In this document: positions 5,985 through 10,035 of the stretch, piece after piece
How the letters are laid out: every line of letters begins with the position of its first letter
Position numbering within the stretch: position 1 is the stretch's first letter
Origin: Clostridia bacterium
Lineage (GTDB): Bacteria > Bacillota_E > SLMV01 > PUMD01
Direction of reading: 5' to 3'
NCBI GenBank assembly: GCA_007128555.1
Contig: SKXF01000003.1
Location: 1 to 10,035 of the forward strand
DNA: 10,035 nt
Program-made: the position numbers and the translations under genes
The notes under the pieces: model-generated
Told to the model about the DNA's origin: nothing
Databases searched by the model: none
Seen by the model: the letters and a program-made list of their open reading frames with translations, nothing else

Positions 5985-8900
5985 ATGGTGAAAAGACACC
6001 ACCTGTTTCCATGTCTTCTGCTGATTTGCATCATGGTGTTCGTGATTCCGGCCCGGGCCGAAGCAACAGGCCTGTCCGTGACCTATCCGACCGGGGGAGA
6101 GAGGATACCTGCAGGGAGCACCCAGATGATCACGTGGGAAGGTTACGAGGATTACGAGCTTGACGTGTACCTGTCCACGAACTCCGGTAGGACCTACGAC
6201 GTATACCTGGGAAGCGGCATCGGCGGCGCGTTTTCATGGACCGTCCCGGACATCGCCACGTACCGGGCCAGGATCAGGGTGACCGGGGAGATTCCATACC
6301 TGACCAGGCTGCCCGTGACCGTGGAGGCGGAGAGCGACGCTGACTTCTCGATCGGCCGCGTTCCCGAGGCCCCCACGGACCTTTCGGCAGTCGCTCTTTC
6401 CAGCTCCGAAATTCAGCTGTCCTGGACTGACAATGCAGATAACGAAGAAGGCTTCAGCATCGAGCGGAACCAGCACGAGGTGTTCACGGTGGGCCAGGAC
6501 GTACAGAACGCCATTCATGCCAGCTTACCTGCCGACACCCTTTACTCGTACAGGGTTAGAGCCTATAACTCTTTCGGTTATTCGGGGTACTCCAACACCG
6601 TTCGGGTTGCCACGCTGCCCGAGGATCCCAGCCCCTCGCCCCCGGAGGCTCCGTCTCGGCTGAGGGCGGAGGCTTTGTCTGACTCGGAGATCCACCTGAT
6701 GTGGAGGGACAACGCGGACAATGAGGAGGGATTCACTGTCGAGCGGGACGGCGAAGAGGTGGCTCAACTCGGGGCGGGTGAGGATGCCTTCACCGACACC
6801 GGATTGGATGCAGATACCACCTATACGTACCGGGTGAGAGCATACAACGCGGCGGGTCCCTCGGATTACTCGAATGTGGCCACTGGCACCACGCTTCCCG
6901 ACACACCGCCTCTCTCGGATGACGCCGTCATCATACGCCTCAACATCGGCAGGACCGAGTACTACGTGGATGATGAGCGCAGGATCATGGATGCGGCTCC
7001 CATGTTGGAGGAGAGCAGGACCCTGCTGCCCATACGATACGTGGTGGAACCACTGGGCGCTTTCGTGAGTTGGAATCGCCTCACGCAGAAAGTGACGGTT
7101 ACCCTGGATGAGACCGTGGTGGAGCTGTGGGTCGGACAAAACCAGGCCAGGGTCAACGGAGTCTATCGCTTCATTGATGAAGACAACCCCAATGTCATGC
7201 CGATGATTGTGCCGCCGGGTCGGACCATGCTCCCCATCCGCTTCATCACGGAGAGTCTCGGGTGCCAGGTGGCGTGGGATGCCCCGACCGAGGAAGTCAC
7301 CGTGATCTATGATCCACGACAGGAGCCCTGGTGGCCTGGCGAACTGCCCGAGGTGCGACCGGACTGTGCTGAGGTGATCATTACGTTCGAGGACTTCGCC
7401 GACGGGACGGAGATCTTCAACCAATACGGTACCGCCGGGGTCACCTTCCCGGGTGTTCCCAGCATCGTCGAGCCCGAGGGCGTCGAGCTCCCCTCCGGCA
7501 CAAGGGCGCTCGGCACCGCCCGACCGGGCGAGGAATTCGGCGGAAAACTGGTGATCGAGTTCACCACCGGGCAGACGTGCGTAAACGTGTTCGTTGGCCT
7601 TCTCGATGATACGCACGATAACAAGATCCTGGCCACACTGGAGGCATTCGATGCCGGCGAGACGGTGATCATACCCGGGTACGGGATGGAGGTATACCCG
7701 TCCAAACAGGTCGCAATCCAGCAAGGCCTCATTGGCCCAGGACCCACGGAAACGTTCCAGAGGATGACGGTGGAGACGGAAGATGAGCCCCAGATCTACC
7801 GGGTGGAGCTCTCCTACCAGGGAGGATATTTCCCGGTCATCGATGACCTTGGCTTCTCCGTCATCGGAGAGCCGTTCGCTGAGGTTGAAACACGCCCCAG
7901 TGCCACCATCGAGACGCCGAGAGATGGAGAGGTCATCTCGGGTTTCGGGCCGCATTCCGGAGCCATCGACTTGATGGGAACCGTTCACGAGGAGTTCAAG
8001 CTCCGCAGCGTCACGTATACCCTGACGCACGAAGACGGCGCCATCTCAGGGCAGCTGCCCTTCACCGGGGAAGCCCCCACGTACACCTTCGGCGGGATCA
8101 ACATCCACGGACTGGTCCTTCCGGGAGAAAACAGCATCCGGGTCATTCCCCGCAGCTGGAGTACGGCCTCAACAATCTCCCACGGCGATAGCGTCACCGT
8201 GTATGTCGAGCCTCTGTTGGAGAGCGGCGACGAGGCCGAACTGCTCATCCTCACGGCTGACGACTTCTATCATTCCCTGGTCCCACTGCGGGATTGGAAG
8301 AACGCCACCGGCATCTCCACCCACATCATGACGCTCAGTTCGATCGAGGGCGAAGCGCGCTTTGCCGGGTCCAGGGACATCACCGAACAGGTCAAGCGGG
8401 CCATAGCCCACGCCTACCTCCATCATGGGACCCGCTACGTCATGCTGGTGGGGGATGGGGACCGTTTCCCTGTCCGCTACTTCAGGACGGGGCGAGAGGG
8501 CGTATCCTGGGGCGTTGTCTACCCGATAACGGATCTGTATTACGCCTGTTTGTTCAAGCCCGATGGGACCTTTGACGACTGGGATGGCAATGGAAACGGC
8601 ATCATCGGAGAATGGTGGGCACCGCATACTGACGGCGGTTTGGCCGACAGCTTCGCACAGATGAACATTGACGACTGCAGCCTGAAACCGGATGTGGCGT
8701 TGGGGCGGATACCAGCATCGACCGTCGAGGAAGTTGAAGCGTACGTATCGAAGGTCATCGAGTACGAAAGCAGCTCCTCTTCTGCCTATGACAACATGGT
8801 GCTGTGGAACGGTCCCTCCGACTTCCGGAGCGATCATGAGGCGTTAGATCGGGTCGCCGCGGAGATACTGCCGGGCTTCACGGCCCAGAAACACTACCGG

Positions 8901-9554
8901 CCCGAGGGCTTCGAGTCCTGGAGTAGTGAGGACCAGGAACAGTACTTGTCCACGTGGAGACAGCAGCTGAGGACCGACCTCAATCAGGGTGCCACCTTTG
9001 CCATCTACTTTGGCCACGGTAGCCGCACCTCCATGGGCGTCCTCAGGGCGAGCGATGTGCAGAGCCTGGCGAATGTCGGTTTGTACCCCGTGTTCGTCGC
9101 CAGTGCCTGCGATACCGCCAAGTTCGTTCATGAACATGACATATACGTAGATGTGGATGGGAATTATCCACCGTGTTGGCCTTCCTGCCCCCCCGAGGAG
9201 GGGGATACATGGCCCGGCCCTAACCCGGAACCGGCTCCCATCCAACCCTCTCACCTCGATGTGGATTCCATGGCGGAAGCTCTGCTGTTGGTCCCTGAGG
9301 CTGGGGCGATCGGCTTACTCGGTGCTCGTTCGGGCACCAATACGGCAAGCCATCCCTTCGTGAAGCTGTTCCTCGAAGCCTATAACTCCGAACAGGGTGA
9401 ACGCCTCGGTGGGATGTGGGTCGCAGGGGTGACCGCATTCGTGGAACAGTACCTGGAAACGGATCACTGGTTCGGACGCTCCAACTTAATGTCACGCCAC
9501 ATCCACATATTTGCTCTGTTCGGTGACCCGAGTCTGCGGATCAAGCGGAGATGA
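5985..9554 (+). CDS. secreted multidomain cysteine peptidase, family C25 (gingipain-like)
   Basis: The protein has 1189 residues. It begins with a Sec signal peptide (MVKRHHLF, then a hydrophobic core, then ARA-EA near 26). The domains in order are: a KNH/Ser-Thr-rich-type beta domain (about 30-122, TGGERIPAGSTQMITW); two fibronectin type III domains (about 128-210 and 221-304) sharing WxDNADNEEGF; a copper-amine-oxidase N-terminal repeat domain (about 314-443, with LLPIRY and MLPIRF); a lectin-like beta domain (about 464-630, ITFEDFADGTEIFNQYG); an Ig-like domain (about 637-743); and a C25 peptidase domain (about 750-1189). The catalytic dyad is visible as H1011 in YFGHGS and C1042 in VASACDTA, 31 residues apart, close to gingipain spacing. 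DWDGNGNGIIGE (865-876) resembles a calcium loop. The end, LFGDPSLRIKRR, is typical of C25 domains, with no visible membrane anchor or sorting signal. It probably acts at or beyond the cell surface. The middle domain names are less certain than the peptidase. Confidence 0.92.
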   Translation: MVKRHHLFPCLLLICIMVFVIPARAEATGLSVTYPTGGERIPAGSTQMITWEGYEDYELDVYLSTNSGRTYDVYLGSGIGGAFSWTVPDIATYRARIRVTGEIPYLTRLPVTVEAESDADFSIGRVPEAPTDLSAVALSSSEIQLSWTDNADNEEGFSIERNQHEVFTVGQDVQNAIHASLPADTLYSYRVRAYNSFGYSGYSNTVRVATLPEDPSPSPPEAPSRLRAEALSDSEIHLMWRDNADNEEGFTVERDGEEVAQLGAGEDAFTDTGLDADTTYTYRVRAYNAAGPSDYSNVATGTTLPDTPPLSDDAVIIRLNIGRTEYYVDDERRIMDAAPMLEESRTLLPIRYVVEPLGAFVSWNRLTQKVTVTLDETVVELWVGQNQARVNGVYRFIDEDNPNVMPMIVPPGRTMLPIRFITESLGCQVAWDAPTEEVTVIYDPRQEPWWPGELPEVRPDCAEVIITFEDFADGTEIFNQYGTAGVTFPGVPSIVEPEGVELPSGTRALGTARPGEEFGGKLVIEFTTGQTCVNVFVGLLDDTHDNKILATLEAFDAGETVIIPGYGMEVYPSKQVAIQQGLIGPGPTETFQRMTVETEDEPQIYRVELSYQGGYFPVIDDLGFSVIGEPFAEVETRPSATIETPRDGEVISGFGPHSGAIDLMGTVHEEFKLRSVTYTLTHEDGAISGQLPFTGEAPTYTFGGINIHGLVLPGENSIRVIPRSWSTASTISHGDSVTVYVEPLLESGDEAELLILTADDFYHSLVPLRDWKNATGISTHIMTLSSIEGEARFAGSRDITEQVKRAIAHAYLHHGTRYVMLVGDGDRFPVRYFRTGREGVSWGVVYPITDLYYACLFKPDGTFDDWDGNGNGIIGEWWAPHTDGGLADSFAQMNIDDCSLKPDVALGRIPASTVEEVEAYVSKVIEYESSSSSAYDNMVLWNGPSDFRSDHEALDRVAAEILPGFTAQKHYRPEGFESWSSEDQEQYLSTWRQQLRTDLNQGATFAIYFGHGSRTSMGVLRASDVQSLANVGLYPVFVASACDTAKFVHEHDIYVDVDGNYPPCWPSCPPEEGDTWPGPNPEPAPIQPSHLDVDSMAEALLLVPEAGAIGLLGARSGTNTASHPFVKLFLEAYNSEQGERLGGMWVAGVTAFVEQYLETDHWFGRSNLMSRHIHIFALFGDPSLRIKRR

Positions 9555-9583
9555 AGAGAGGGTCGCCCGGCGAGGCAAAGCCC

Positions 9584-9611
9584 GGGGGGCGGGCACCCGC
9601 CCCTCCATTTT
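9584..9611 (+). terminator. intrinsic terminator of the C25 peptidase gene
   Basis: GGGGGGCGG (9584-9592) pairs with CCGCCCCTCC (9597-9606) through a nine-pair stem that includes one G-T wobble, with a GCAC loop. ATTTT (9607-9611) follows. It lies 30 bases after the stop codon. Confidence 0.75.
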
Positions 9612-9626
9612 AGGACTGGAGTATCG

Positions 9627-9814
9627 ATGCTTGCCTGGGAAACGCGTTTGATGATCAATCTGGGGCGTAAGGCAGATCCAGGACTTTGGCTGCGGAGTTC
9701 GAGAAGCACATGGAGCGTGCCTTTCAGGATGAAGCGCCGACCGGGCGCTGTCACATCACGTGCGAGGAGGTTGCATTCCGGCCTCCAGGTTCTCCGTGGT
9801 CTGATCACGTCTGA
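9627..9814 (+). pseudogene. possible frameshifted, IS-truncated gene remnant
   Basis: From ATG 9627 one frame reads MLAWETRLMINLGRKADPG and then turns into an Arg/Ser-rich run typical of an off-frame. A second frame from about 9695 reads EFEKHMERAFQDEAPTGR and CHITCEEVAF, which looks like genuine protein, and stops at TGA 9812-9814. A single frameshift near 9685-9700 would join them. The stop sits next to the apparent insertion-sequence end at 9816, so the element may have cut the gene. I do not recognise a family. A chance ORF is the alternative. Confidence 0.25.
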
Positions 9815-9889
9815 ATGAAGTGCACCCCTGATTTTGAACCACCTGGATGGCTATCATGGGACATGGGATTGTGGGTAAGTGGTAGTCGT

Positions 9890-9919
9890 GGTGTTTTCTC
9901 CCCTCGGGGAGAGAACACC
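9890..9919 (+). promoter_or_regulatory. 14-bp hairpin covering the transposase ribosome site
   Basis: GGTGTTTTCTCCCC (9890-9903) pairs with GGGGAGAGAACACC (9906-9919) over 14 pairs with one T-G wobble. The 3' arm contains GGGGAGAG, the only plausible Shine-Dalgarno site for GTG 9921. A transcript entering from outside the element would fold and hide it. Such hairpins are known to protect several insertion sequences from read-through activation. Confidence 0.6.
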
Positions 9920-9920
9920 T

Positions 9921-10035
9921 GTGGCAAAAATAAGGAGGACTTACCGTCGGGAGTTCAATTGGGACGTGGTCCTGCAACCACCGGATGCTGCGGGTCAAAG
10001 CTGGACTCCCAGGTTGAGGCTTGCTTCCGTCACGC
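9921..10035 (+). CDS. IS3-type transposase OrfA, N-terminal fragment, possibly frameshifted
   Basis: GTG 9921 opens a frame that runs off the window and begins MAKIRRTYRREFNWDVVLQ. This matches the usual (K/R)RRTY-x-x-EFK opening of the helix-turn-helix OrfA proteins of IS3 elements, which bind the element ends and are later joined to OrfB by frameshifting. After VVLQ the frame loses resemblance (PPDAAGQSWTP). A different frame near 9998-10034 reads SKLDSQVEACFRH, close to the expected Q-V-C-R-E-H region. This suggests a frameshift around 9980-10000 and an inactive copy, unless it is a sequencing error. Confidence 0.5.
   Translation, partial: MAKIRRTYRREFNWDVVLQPPDAAGQSWTPRLRLASVT

Larger units (their letters stand above)
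9816..10035 (+). mobile_element. left end of an IS3-family insertion sequence (cut by right window edge)
   Basis: TGAAGTGCACCCC (9816-9828) followed by TGATTTTGAACC resembles the left terminal repeat of IS150-group IS3 elements, which begin TG and share a TGCACCC stretch. About 105 bases further in, an ORF begins with an IS3 OrfA-like N-terminus. The right end and target duplication lie outside the window, so the boundary rests on resemblance only. Confidence 0.5.

Noticed and set aside
6525..8030. 501-codon minus-strand ORF opposite the peptidase gene
   Set aside because: Antisense shadow of a high-GC coding region; the + strand frame has recognisable domains throughout.
5501..9581. Shared 10-mer GAGGCAAAGC at 5501-5510 and 9572-9581
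   Set aside because: Repeats of this length are expected by chance many times in 10 kb, and the flanks are unrelated.

Overview
The window is about 10 kb of high-GC (roughly 60%) bacterial DNA with all clear genes on the + strand. The best taxonomic hint is the copper-amine-oxidase N-terminal repeat domain in the large secreted protein, a domain common in Bacillota (clostridial-grade Firmicutes). A high-GC Bacillota lineage is therefore my guess; no rRNA or tRNA is present to test it.

Layout. (1) Positions 2-850 hold the C-terminal part of an AspT/YidE-type membrane transporter, cut by the left edge. (2) Positions 851-1216 hold no intact gene, only a possible frameshifted small membrane-protein remnant and a weak 35-codon ORF. 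(3) Positions 1217-4968 look like one tightly packed operon: a HEAT-repeat protein with a His/Asp-rich C-terminal tail, a 42-codon ORF whose ATG overlaps the HEAT stop codon (ATGA), and a 792-residue protein that fuses two complete radical SAM-SPASM units. (4) Positions 4969-5984 are about 1 kb without a convincing gene. They contain a hairpin after the radical SAM gene, an AT-rich promoter-like patch, a region with strong RNA-folding potential, and inverted repeats close to the next gene. (5) Positions 5985-9554 encode a secreted 1189-residue multidomain protein ending in a family C25 (gingipain-type) cysteine peptidase domain, followed by a strong terminator. (6) The right end holds a short, possibly frameshifted gene remnant and the apparent left end of an IS3-family insertion sequence. 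A 14-bp hairpin there covers the ribosome binding site of the putative transposase.

How the genes may work together. SPASM-type radical SAM proteins are mainly peptide or protein maturases. The HEAT protein, small peptide and tandem radical SAM protein fit a peptide/protein-modification cassette, in which either the 42-residue peptide or the HEAT protein's four-fold H-x-D tail could be the substrate. This is inference from gene order and motifs. No exporter, leader peptidase or PqqD-type recognition protein is visible. The C25 protein appears to be a separate transcription unit acting outside the cell.
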